Positions 1-7,992 of a stretch of 64,000 bases of DNA are shown here, one piece after another. The position numbers were made by a program, and so were the translations under genes. The notes beneath the pieces were generated by a model, which made no database searches, was not told where the DNA came from, and saw nothing but the letters and a program-made list of their open reading frames with translations. The first letter of the stretch is position 1. Every line of letters begins with the position of its first letter. The DNA is from Tritrichomonas musculus. Lineage: Eukaryota > Parabasalia > Tritrichomonadida > Tritrichomonadidae. The DNA is taken from assembly GCA_039105265.1 (NCBI GenBank), contig JAPFFF010000017.1:2232001-2296000 (forward strand), written 5' to 3'.

Positions 1-2
1 TG

Positions 3-317
3 ATATACATATCATTGAAGAACAAAGATAATGAATTCAAACGATTATATTATGATAAGATTGTTGAACTCGGGCTCGAATATATAACATTAACATCAAA
101 TGTTAGAAGAAGAATATCAACAACATCTATTGAGTTCTTCGTTGAAGGCTCAAATGAAGAACAATCATTTAAAGAATACAAGTATTATAATTACAGTATC
201 AGGAAAGTTAATGATAAGAAAACAAAAGAACTCATTGAACAAATGAGACAAAAATATAATATCAATACACCACAACTGTTTGTTGGTGTTCAACAACAAA
301 TTGTATTAGATGAATGA
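3..317 (+). CDS. Conserved Polinton protein, family X (5' partial)
   Basis: The frame is open from the window edge to the stop at 317, so the N-terminus is missing. I do not recognise a function. The C-terminal 75 residues closely match the protein at 23926-24375 in element 2: both have RRR, then EFF and GSN-EQ, then YYNYSI, then KELI-Q-R-KYN and TP, ending near VL-E. A gene kept by two otherwise divergent elements is likely part of the Polinton core, perhaps a virion or replication accessory protein, but that is inference. It overlaps the end of the convergent ATPase gene by 12 bases. Confidence 0.75.
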   Translation: MYISLKNKDNEFKRLYYDKIVELGLEYITLTSNVRRRISTTSIEFFVEGSNEEQSFKEYKYYNYSIRKVNDKKTKELIEQMRQKYNINTPQLFVGVQQQIVLDE

Positions 318-1220
318 AAGGTTATTAGTTCGAACATTGACTAAAACGAATTGATGTGCTTTCATTGTTCTGTATCGATTCCATAACTCTTCGAATTCTA
401 TTGGGAATGGAACTTGTTGATATATGTAGCCGAGTTTCTGTCGTGAATAACCACTAAAGATGAAGAATGATGTTGCATTATTTTTCCATTCTGTTGTTAA
501 AGCTTTGAAGAACTGGATGTTAACGAATATGATTAGATTCTTATGTCGAAGCTGACTGATGGTATTGATAAAATAGGATGATTTAATTAGTTTCGATTTC
601 AAGAAGTCTTCACAAAGAATGATAGTATTTAGTGGTTTATTTGGTTGACCTAGTTTATTGATATGAAGAAACTCAAACATATCGTTTAACTTCTTTTCAT
701 CGATTACTATTTTTGGTGTTGATGAATATTTGTTATACAATTCTTTATATAAATCAAGTTGTTTAAGATATTCTTCAGCATTGCTGTCAGCAACAGTTTT
801 TATTGGTAGCTGTATCAATTCGCGTTGGCTTTCGAATGTTGCATCATTGATTGTTCCGTTTCGTGATACATAAACAATTAAATGAAAGCCAGCGTTCTTC
901 ATTCGAGACATTTGAATAACATCTCGTAGCATTATATGACTCTTTCCTTTACCTTGCTGACCAACGAGTATGTTCAATGAATTGTAATATGAATAAATAC
1001 CGTTTGCGATTGGTCTGATTGATTCATTCTTTATTTTTGATTCATTGCGTTGATATGCTTTATTCATCTCGTCATCAATATTAAATGTTGTTTCATTAAC
1101 TGTTGGCTTGAATGATTCATATTCAAATGCAAAACTCATTTGGTCATCATCATAATCAGAACCACTAGAGAATAAAATCTCTTTGTAATTAAACTGAGTG
1201 GGTTTCATGAAACCTTTCAT
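306..1220 (-). CDS. Genome-packaging ATPase (A32/FtsK-HerA type)
   Basis: Predicted to drive element DNA into capsids, as A32-like ATPases do in NCLDVs, virophages and Polintons. A Walker A loop (GQQGKGKS) lies near residue 87. A hydrophobic strand ending in CED (TIILCED, about residue 200) is the best Walker B candidate; the matching strand in the element 2 ATPase reads IILDD. The length of 304 residues is close to the 284 of the element 2 enzyme, and the order of P-loop, spacer, Walker B and a C-terminal SGYS segment is shared (FSGYSRQKL here, YSGYSEEDF there). An alternative start lies four codons in. Catalytic competence of the CED version is uncertain. Confidence 0.85.
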   Translation of the reverse strand: MKGFMKPTQFNYKEILFSSGSDYDDDQMSFAFEYESFKPTVNETTFNIDDEMNKAYQRNESKIKNESIRPIANGIYSYYNSLNILVGQQGKGKSHIMLRDVIQMSRMKNAGFHLIVYVSRNGTINDATFESQRELIQLPIKTVADSNAEEYLKQLDLYKELYNKYSSTPKIVIDEKKLNDMFEFLHINKLGQPNKPLNTIILCEDFLKSKLIKSSYFINTISQLRHKNLIIFVNIQFFKALTTEWKNNATSFFIFSGYSRQKLGYIYQQVPFPIEFEELWNRYRTMKAHQFVLVNVRTNNLSFI

Positions 1221-1244
1221 TTCTTTAGTTTTCGTTAAAGCTCT

Positions 1245-1376
1245 TCATGAATACATTTTTGTTCTTATCTCTTCACTGAGTTCTGGTTCTTTGTCAGGCA
1301 TCATTAAAGATACTTCAACAATCTTCACTAAAAATAAACCTGTTAATAATGAAACAACTAATATTTCATATATCAT
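1245..1376 (-). CDS. Small single-pass membrane protein (43 aa)
   Basis: A short reading frame between the ATPase and the next gene. It starts with ATG at 1376 in the AATAAATG context typical of this element and stops at 1247-1245. Residues 4-19 (EILVVSLLTGLFLVKI) are strongly hydrophobic and would form one membrane helix; the rest is charged (PDKEPELSEEIRTK). It fills an otherwise unexplained gap and lies in line with its neighbours. Small membrane proteins are common in Polinton-like viruses, but I recognise no specific family. A chance frame cannot be excluded because it is short. Confidence 0.5.
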   Translation of the reverse strand: MIYEILVVSLLTGLFLVKIVEVSLMMPDKEPELSEEIRTKMYS

Positions 1377-1386
1377 TTATTAGTTT

Positions 1387-1962
1387 TTAAATACATGTTT
1401 TTAATGAAATGTTGTGTCTAATGAGTTCGGTATAAATGCTATTATATTTGTATTTCAAGTCATTTGATTCATTATTTTTGTACACCAATATCCTATCAAT
1501 TAAAAGATATTTGGAACGAGAAACGCAACCATTACACGCACAATCATCATTGACAATCAATTCAACTTTATCTGCTTGTGTTAGTAATTTGATGAGTTCC
1601 ATTAATGTATTTGAATGACAAATCAATAAATCATTGACTTTTATTGGATTGGTTTCATAGATGGATAATAATATCTCAAGGAATTTGTTTTTGGTTTCAA
1701 GTTCTGTTATATCAGCTCCAATATCACTGATACCTCTTTCTAGGGAAACGTTGTTTGTTGGTTGCGGTGATTGATATACTCCATTCATCTGAGGTATAGT
1801 AAAATTTGTGGCTTGAGATGATTGTGGTAATGGTTGAACTGATGGATATTCAACTGGTTGTGGTTGCTTTGGTTTGATGTTTATATTAATACTGGTTGAT
1901 TGTTCCTGCTTAACTGATGCATCGTTCTCGCTGGAAAGAATACGTGCACGGTTTAAAGACAT
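1387..1962 (-). CDS. Conserved Polinton protein, family Y
   Basis: 191 residues. The N-terminal 80 are low-complexity, rich in Pro, Gln and Ser. The C-terminal 100 residues match the end of the protein at 22924-23448 in element 2: both have a VEL-V--D segment followed by C-x-G or CCAG, then a basic stretch, I-R or RI, and YN--Y-EL near the end. Several cysteines (DDCACNGC) suggest metal binding or disulfides. The function is unknown; recurrence in two elements argues for a conserved Polinton gene. It is transcribed in the same direction as the ATPase. Confidence 0.75.
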   Translation of the reverse strand: MSLNRARILSSENDASVKQEQSTSININIKPKQPQPVEYPSVQPLPQSSQATNFTIPQMNGVYQSPQPTNNVSLERGISDIGADITELETKNKFLEILLSIYETNPIKVNDLLICHSNTLMELIKLLTQADKVELIVNDDCACNGCVSRSKYLLIDRILVYKNNESNDLKYKYNSIYTELIRHNISLKTCI

Positions 1963-2010
1963 TTGAATAAAAATAAAACAACATTAATGATGAGTCATTC
2001 AATGATTCAT

Positions 2011-2256
2011 TTACAAAGTCATTTGTTCAGCTGATTTGATACGTTCATCAATAGCTCTTAATTGTATTTTAATCGATTCAATATCATTAAATAGTTGTTT
2101 ATATATCGACAATATGTGAATCATCTTATCAAACTTTCCGTTTAATGCATCATCTTCAGAATTCATACATTCATTGAATATCTTGTCTTTAACTATTCGA
2201 AACTGAGCGTGTAAAGCTGATGTATCACAACTCAAACCTTTAATTGCACTATTCAT
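2011..2256 (-). CDS. Small coiled-coil protein (81 aa)
   Basis: A compact frame that starts at ATG 2256, 38 bases from the neighbouring gene at 2295 and 48 from the next one downstream. The sequence is mostly predicted helix (FDKMIHILSIYKQLFND, RAIDERIKSAEQ) with two cysteines near the N-terminus. No family is recognised. The tight co-oriented spacing with 1387-1962 and 2295-2645 supports it as a real gene. Confidence 0.6.
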   Translation of the reverse strand: MNSAIKGLSCDTSALHAQFRIVKDKIFNECMNSEDDALNGKFDKMIHILSIYKQLFNDIESIKIQLRAIDERIKSAEQMTL

Positions 2257-2294
2257 TTTAAACCAAAAATAAACAAATTAATTAAATGATATTT

Positions 2295-2645
2295 TTATTC
2301 TTTGTTGTTCTTAAATGCCAATAATCTATTAATCATATATGATGATACATTTAACTTCAATTTTTCCTTCAATAAGTTTTGTGTATATGAACACCTTTTA
2401 TGTCCTGGCAACTTATTTATATCATTCATTACTTTATCATCCAAAAATTGTATAACTTTTTCACGTTCATCCTTGTTCAAGAACTTTGATGAATTGAATA
2501 TTGAACGCGTTCTTTTATGGTTTGCTTCTGTATTTGCTTCTTCATTTGTTTCTTCTTCTTCACTTACTTCTTGTTTTGATTCTAATATCAAAAGTAATTT
2601 ATGTATTTCTTCAATGTGTTTTATTATTTCTCTTAACTCAGACAT
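2295..2645 (-). CDS. Small acidic/helical protein (116 aa), function unknown
   Basis: The N-terminal helix (ELREIIKHIEEIHKLL) leads into an acidic run (SEEEETNEEANTEAN), then a basic C-terminal half (KDEREKVIQFL, LKEKLKLNVSSYMINRLL) that may be a small helical DNA-binding fold. That is a guess from composition. Its ATG is preceded by TTTCATTGAA, which resembles the trichomonad initiator pattern TCA-pyrimidine. It is divergent from the polymerase gene, with 92 AT-rich bases between them that probably hold both promoters. Confidence 0.6.
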   Translation of the reverse strand: MSELREIIKHIEEIHKLLLILESKQEVSEEEETNEEANTEANHKRTRSIFNSSKFLNKDEREKVIQFLDDKVMNDINKLPGHKRCSYTQNLLKEKLKLNVSSYMINRLLAFKNNKE

Positions 2646-2737
2646 TTCAATGAAATAAAAAACTCAAAAAAAAATTTATTTTTTGATTTAACATTTTTTC
2701 AAAATTCAAATAATTTGATTTTTTAATTATATCATAA

Positions 2738-5700
2738 ATGAGTTCTCGTTATTACTATAGAAAAGATACCAAATCATTTGTTATTGAACAAATCAGGTAT
2801 ATCAATAATGAACTTCAATTAAAACCTCGTTTGTCAACATCTAAACCTAGTGATTATGATGTAAAACATTTCAAGTCAATCTTAGAAAATTATCTAACTT
2901 CATTTGGCTTTAGAGAACATGAAGGTAATAGAATAGATGACATATCAATATTAGATTTCGTTAATAGAATGAAAAGAGAAGCAGAAGAACAAGAAGAAGA
3001 GGAGGAAGAGGAACAATTTGAAGAAGAAGAACAAAATGATGAACAACAACAAAAACAAAAACAAATCGAGGACAACATTAAAATAGCTCATGATGCACTC
3101 AACAAAGCTCTTCAATTAATTAAATCTGAAAATGTATTATTGAGACCATTACCACCAAAGACAAACAAACAGCCTCAACGATATGAAGACATTCGATTTA
3201 ACAATGAAAATGCTGAATTAATTGAATATCTCAAAAAGTTTAGCTATAAAGGTGTTCATTCAAAACATGATTCATATTTCATAATCAACGAACCTGAGAA
3301 CTTTGATGAAGCAGTTGAAGCATGTAGTCATTTCATTGACCAATTCCCAAATGATAGTGAAAAGGTTGAACGATTAGATGAAGACAGTAAAGAACCGATT
3401 AAAATATATTACAAAAACGGTGTTTCATCAATTGAAGACATCAATGAATATTTAACTGAAACAGTATTTAAACAAGAAGTGAAACCGTTCAAAATATATT
3501 TTCAATTGACTGGTATATTTGAGATACCGCCCAAGAATGAAAGTGAAAGATATACATATGAGGCAAGTGATATTAATTGGAAGAATTATAAATCATCAAT
3601 TCCGATAATTGTTAGAGAGAATAAAGATATTGATAAAATTAAACTGTATATTGAATCAAAGATTCATGAATATGAAACCACGGCTTCAAACATTAAATTA
3701 TGTATCGTTTGGTCTGTTTCATTTACAATCTCTCGTGTAGTTAAGATAACAGGAAAGATTGATGAAGTTTCAGAATTGTTTGGCAAAAATAAATATATCA
3801 TTATTGATAACGTTGATGATTGTTTGTGTTGGTATCGTTTCCTTGCTTGTTGTTTGTTTCCTGAACTAACAAATCAAAACAAAGATGAAAAGAAAACAAA
3901 ATATAATACAGCTAACAGAACCAAAGCAGCAAAGAAAATATTATGTGAAGACCACGGAATAACTTATTCAACTAAACCTACAAAAGAAGCAAATCAAATC
4001 ATCAATTCGTTCAAAGGTATCACGATTGAAGAAATGAAGGAATCAGCCAAGAATCATAACATCAATGTCAACATCTATGAATATGACAAAGAGAAACATA
4101 TTTATGATATTCAAGAACAATGGCATAACATAGACGAATCAAACAAAACGTTTTCAGCCCTGTTGTATTCAAAGGATAAGATACTTCACATAATGTACAT
4201 CATCAACGCTGAAGCATTAACAAATATTCATATTTGTCCTCATTGTGGTTCATACATTCACAAAGGAAATAACAATATTGACAGATTCAACAGACATGTA
4301 GATAAATGTGAGAAGCTAAAAGGTAAATTCAAAAAGGATTTCATACCTTCACGAGAAGCTTTACCGTACTGCCCGCACATCTTAAACAATCCTGTTTATT
4401 TGTATTGTCTTTCATATGAGCTTGAATGGAAGCCAACAATTCATTATATCACTTATGATTTTGAAACAATGGAGCAAAAGATTGAAAAGAAAGTCAGTGA
4501 TAAATCTGTTATCAATTCTCGATTGATTCCTTTGAGTGTTTCATCATGTGTAAAGCTTGATAAAGGTTTGATAACAAAGAACTTTGATATAAGAACAAAT
4601 GAATTCATTGCCAAATGGATTGACTGGTTATTTGTTGTTGGCTGTGATGTGTATGTTGATAAGTTGAATCATTTAAAATCATTCATTAAAGATAAATCGG
4701 AAGAAGAACTCAATAAAATAGATTCATCATTGAAAACAATAACAGTGTTCGGTTTTAATTCATCACGATTTGATTCAAACTTATTCAAAGAGCAATTGAT
4801 TAAAAATCATTGGTCAATCGATAGCGGAATGATTGGAACTGCTACATCATTGAAACAATTCATATTGAAGTCATCAAAGTACCCTATTCGATTACGATTC
4901 ATTGACGCACAAGCATTTGTTGCTGGAGGAACACTCAAACAGTTTGGCATTGATTTTGGCGGTATATCTAACAGTTCGAAAGGTGTATTTCCTTATGAAG
5001 CAATCAACAATGATAATTATAATGAAGTGTTGTCAAAGAATGAACCATTCAAATATGAAGACTTCTACAGTTATCTCAATCAAAAGAATCCATTAACGAA
5101 AGCCGATTATGAAGAGTATTTGATTGATTCAAAGAGGTTTCCAACACGTTGGGATTACCTGTTATCATACAATGACAATGATGTTGAGATGATGATTAAA
5201 CCGATTGACAACCTTATTCAAATGAATGCTGAATACAAAGTTGATTTGATAAGTAATCTTTCATTGTCGAAGAATGCTTCATGTATCAAATATGCTCTTG
5301 CTTACAAAGATTTCAACCCGAAGAACGACTATGAAATCATCAACAAATCAAATACATTCAAACCATCAATGAAATGGTGGTTAAATAAATGTGATAACTA
5401 TCGAAAGCAAGATGAAAAACATAACCAGACGAAAGAAAATAAAAGGGATTTAACAAAATGTGTTAGTGAAAAAGATTTTGATGCATTCATGAAATTGTAT
5501 GAATCAAATGAAACAGGTAAATGTCATTTATGTGGTGAACACTTCACATATGAAAACAAACCAACTCTTGACCGAATAGATAACAACAAAGGACATCAGA
5601 TTGATAACTGTTTACTTGCTTGTGCTGAATGTAATCGTTTGAGACAAAGAGATGATGATAAGATAACAAGAACCAAAATACAATTGAAGAAATTCTGTAA

Positions 5701-7297
5701 GCTCCATCACCTCCCTACACTCATAACTGATGAAAAAGAATACTACAACTTGAGAGAGAATATAACGGGAGGGTTATCAAATGTACTTCATCGAGTGAAC
5801 ATTAGAGGTCAAACATTAATCAATAAACTCAAATATGATGCCGTTAATGACAGAATCATTAGCTATGACACTTCAAACATAGTCTCACACGTTGCTGGTA
5901 TTGATTTCAATTCATTGTATCCTTCATCATTCAGTTCAGTAAAACATTCATTCAATCCTTATCACGGAGGAATCATGTACATGCCTGGTTCATTTATAAA
6001 ACGCTTTGATGTTTATGATGAAGATGGAAACAAGAATGAAAAGGTGTTCATTGCTGCAATGAATATCATTCAATCAAAGAAGCGATTTGATGCAAACCCT
6101 GAGTTTATATTCAAAGCTGAAGTCAAATTGAGATGTCCAAAGAATAAAATCAACGATTTGATTAATTTCCCTCCTGTGTTTAGAAATATCAATATAATGA
6201 ATGATGAGCAAACGATTGGAAGCTATATGTACAAATATATGAAAGACAATAAACTGAATTCAGCCGATAAAGAAACAAGAAAGCTGACAATGTTGCTTGA
6301 TACATGCGGAACATTTATGACGTTCTCGAATTACCTTTTATGGTTTTTAATTGACCACGGACTTATAGTTGATGACATTAAGAGCTTGAGTTTATATGAA
6401 GCTCATGACGGATTCAATCAATTTGTTTGTGAGTTTATGAAGAAGCGTCAAGATATATTGTCAGGAAAGGCACACGGGAACGAAAAGTTTTACAAGATTA
6501 GTATGAACGGATCTTACGGATATGACGGTATGAATTCAGAGAACTTTAATAAAGTCAGAATTGTTGATAAAAATAAAGCCTTTCAATTGATTGCATCCGA
6601 TACTTATCGCAATGGATGTAAATTGTCAAATGATTGTTATTTGATACAATCACAACCTCATTCATTCAAATGTAATACATGTCTTCAGGAATCATTCTGG
6701 ACATTAGACAATGCGAAATATTGGTATTTGACTTTCCTTTATGACTTTCTATACAAATGCATTGACATGAATAAGATTCATTTCAACTCAGTCGATACAG
6801 ATAGTCTTTACATGTCTATCGCTGGTGATATGAATAAACCGATTGACCAGTTGTTTGATTACGTCATCAAAGACAAATCATTTTATGATAAACACATTTA
6901 TAGCTTTATGCCAAATCCTGCAATCAATGATGTATATGATGAGAAAAAGATTCTCGGTTGTTGTGTTGAGAAGTTTGGAGCAAATCAAGTTGCTTTATGT
7001 GCCAAGTGTTATACGATTTGGTCAGATGACAAAACAATTTCATTAAAGCTCAAAGGTGTTTCATTGAAGAAGAACAACATCAAATCAAGTGATTACAAAA
7101 ATGTCATTGAAAAGCAATCAGTAATGAAAGGCAAAAACATAAACCTTCAAATGAATTCACAACTGATGAGTAAAATAACTGTAATCAAAAATGCATTAAC
7201 AGCAGCACATTCAAAAATGTTGGTATTATCAAATCATTGTTGTTGTCCTTATGTCAATGGTTTCACTGCAAAGGATTATTTCATTGAGAATCATTAA
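2738..7297 (+). CDS. polB: B-family DNA polymerase with inserted HNH nuclease domain
   Basis: Replicative polymerase of the element, 1519 residues. An acidic stretch lies near 80-110. Around residue 360 a DDCLCWYRFLAC segment, with a later HIMYII, resembles an OTU-type cysteine-protease fold (inference). A CPHC...H-x3-C zinc finger follows near 505-530. The exonuclease has Exo I (YDFETM, ~570), Exo II (FNSSRFDSN) and Exo III (YNDNDVEMM, ~815). An HNH unit (CHLCGEHFT, LDRIDNNKGHQIDNC, CAECN, ~930-970) sits between Exo III and the polymerase core. The core has motif A (DFNSLYPS, ~1055), motif B (KISMNGSYG, ~1252) and motif C (DTDS, ~1353). All catalytic aspartates are present. ATCATAAATG marks the start. 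Confidence 0.93.
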   Translation: MSSRYYYRKDTKSFVIEQIRYINNELQLKPRLSTSKPSDYDVKHFKSILENYLTSFGFREHEGNRIDDISILDFVNRMKREAEEQEEEEEEEQFEEEEQNDEQQQKQKQIEDNIKIAHDALNKALQLIKSENVLLRPLPPKTNKQPQRYEDIRFNNENAELIEYLKKFSYKGVHSKHDSYFIINEPENFDEAVEACSHFIDQFPNDSEKVERLDEDSKEPIKIYYKNGVSSIEDINEYLTETVFKQEVKPFKIYFQLTGIFEIPPKNESERYTYEASDINWKNYKSSIPIIVRENKDIDKIKLYIESKIHEYETTASNIKLCIVWSVSFTISRVVKITGKIDEVSELFGKNKYIIIDNVDDCLCWYRFLACCLFPELTNQNKDEKKTKYNTANRTKAAKKILCEDHGITYSTKPTKEANQIINSFKGITIEEMKESAKNHNINVNIYEYDKEKHIYDIQEQWHNIDESNKTFSALLYSKDKILHIMYIINAEALTNIHICPHCGSYIHKGNNNIDRFNRHVDKCEKLKGKFKKDFIPSREALPYCPHILNNPVYLYCLSYELEWKPTIHYITYDFETMEQKIEKKVSDKSVINSRLIPLSVSSCVKLDKGLITKNFDIRTNEFIAKWIDWLFVVGCDVYVDKLNHLKSFIKDKSEEELNKIDSSLKTITVFGFNSSRFDSNLFKEQLIKNHWSIDSGMIGTATSLKQFILKSSKYPIRLRFIDAQAFVAGGTLKQFGIDFGGISNSSKGVFPYEAINNDNYNEVLSKNEPFKYEDFYSYLNQKNPLTKADYEEYLIDSKRFPTRWDYLLSYNDNDVEMMIKPIDNLIQMNAEYKVDLISNLSLSKNASCIKYALAYKDFNPKNDYEIINKSNTFKPSMKWWLNKCDNYRKQDEKHNQTKENKRDLTKCVSEKDFDAFMKLYESNETGKCHLCGEHFTYENKPTLDRIDNNKGHQIDNCLLACAECNRLRQRDDDKITRTKIQLKKFCKLHHLPTLITDEKEYYNLRENITGGLSNVLHRVNIRGQTLINKLKYDAVNDRIISYDTSNIVSHVAGIDFNSLYPSSFSSVKHSFNPYHGGIMYMPGSFIKRFDVYDEDGNKNEKVFIAAMNIIQSKKRFDANPEFIFKAEVKLRCPKNKINDLINFPPVFRNINIMNDEQTIGSYMYKYMKDNKLNSADKETRKLTMLLDTCGTFMTFSNYLLWFLIDHGLIVDDIKSLSLYEAHDGFNQFVCEFMKKRQDILSGKAHGNEKFYKISMNGSYGYDGMNSENFNKVRIVDKNKAFQLIASDTYRNGCKLSNDCYLIQSQPHSFKCNTCLQESFWTLDNAKYWYLTFLYDFLYKCIDMNKIHFNSVDTDSLYMSIAGDMNKPIDQLFDYVIKDKSFYDKHIYSFMPNPAINDVYDEKKILGCCVEKFGANQVALCAKCYTIWSDDKTISLKLKGVSLKKNNIKSSDYKNVIEKQSVMKGKNINLQMNSQLMSKITVIKNALTAAHSKMLVLSNHCCCPYVNGFTAKDYFIENH

Positions 7298-7352
7298 ACA
7301 ATTAATTTAATGATTTTATTTTAAAAAATCAATTTTTTTATTTTTGTTATAA

Positions 7353-7991
7353 ATGAGTCAACCAACTGAACAAACACAAATTGAAAATGCTGAAGCTGAA
7401 TTTGAACCTTTGAAAGGTTTTGAAAGTGATTATGAAATTCAAACAACTTTCCCTTATAACATCAAGAATAAGAAAACAGGAAAAATAATAGCTGAAGGTG
7501 AATACAGACAAAATGTTTATCCGTGTGTAAACCTAAATAACAAAATATATTATAAACATATTCTTGTAGCAAAGCAATTTATTGAAAACCCTAATAATCT
7601 ACCACAAGTCGACCATAAGAATAGAATCAAAACTGATTATCATCTTGATAATTTACGATTTGTATCAAGTTCAGAGAATAATAAAAATAAATCAAATTAT
7701 AAAGGTATTCAATATGAATTCATTGATGACATACCTGATGATGCAATTGTTATTGATTTCTATGAAACAAAGACAGAAAGGAAAGAATTTGAAGAAAACA
7801 CGTATTATTATTACCATGATGATACTAATAATGAAGACATTTTTTATGCAAAGATTACTGATAATATTTATAAAATTCTTCATATCAATACAAATAAATC
7901 AGGCAATGAATTTATTTCAATGAACGATATAAATAATCAAAAAGTTAGCGTATATATTAATAGATTCAAACATCAACATGATTTGATTTGA
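7353..7991 (+). CDS. Free-standing HNH homing-type endonuclease
   Basis: 212 residues, starting 55 bases after the polymerase. The N-terminal LKGFESDYEIQTTFP segment resembles the NUMOD4-type module that precedes HNH nucleases in phages. The nuclease core follows: HILVAKQFIENPN, then QVDHKNRIKTDYHLDNLRFV and a trailing SSSENNKNK, the layout of the HNH_3 type, with the metal-binding His of VDHKN and the Asn of LDNLRF. The acidic C-terminal 90 residues are unassigned. Such enzymes nick or cut DNA and usually promote their own spread. It lies directly beside the HNH-bearing polymerase but looks like a different HNH class. Confidence 0.85.
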   Translation: MSQPTEQTQIENAEAEFEPLKGFESDYEIQTTFPYNIKNKKTGKIIAEGEYRQNVYPCVNLNNKIYYKHILVAKQFIENPNNLPQVDHKNRIKTDYHLDNLRFVSSSENNKNKSNYKGIQYEFIDDIPDDAIVIDFYETKTERKEFEENTYYYYHDDTNNEDIFYAKITDNIYKILHINTNKSGNEFISMNDINNQKVSVYINRFKHQHDLI

Positions 7992-7992
7992 T

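Noticed and set aside
2738-7297. Intein in the polymerase
   Set aside because: The insert has HNH motifs but no Cys/Ser splice junction or terminal His-Asn, and no block A/B/F/G-like sequence was seen.
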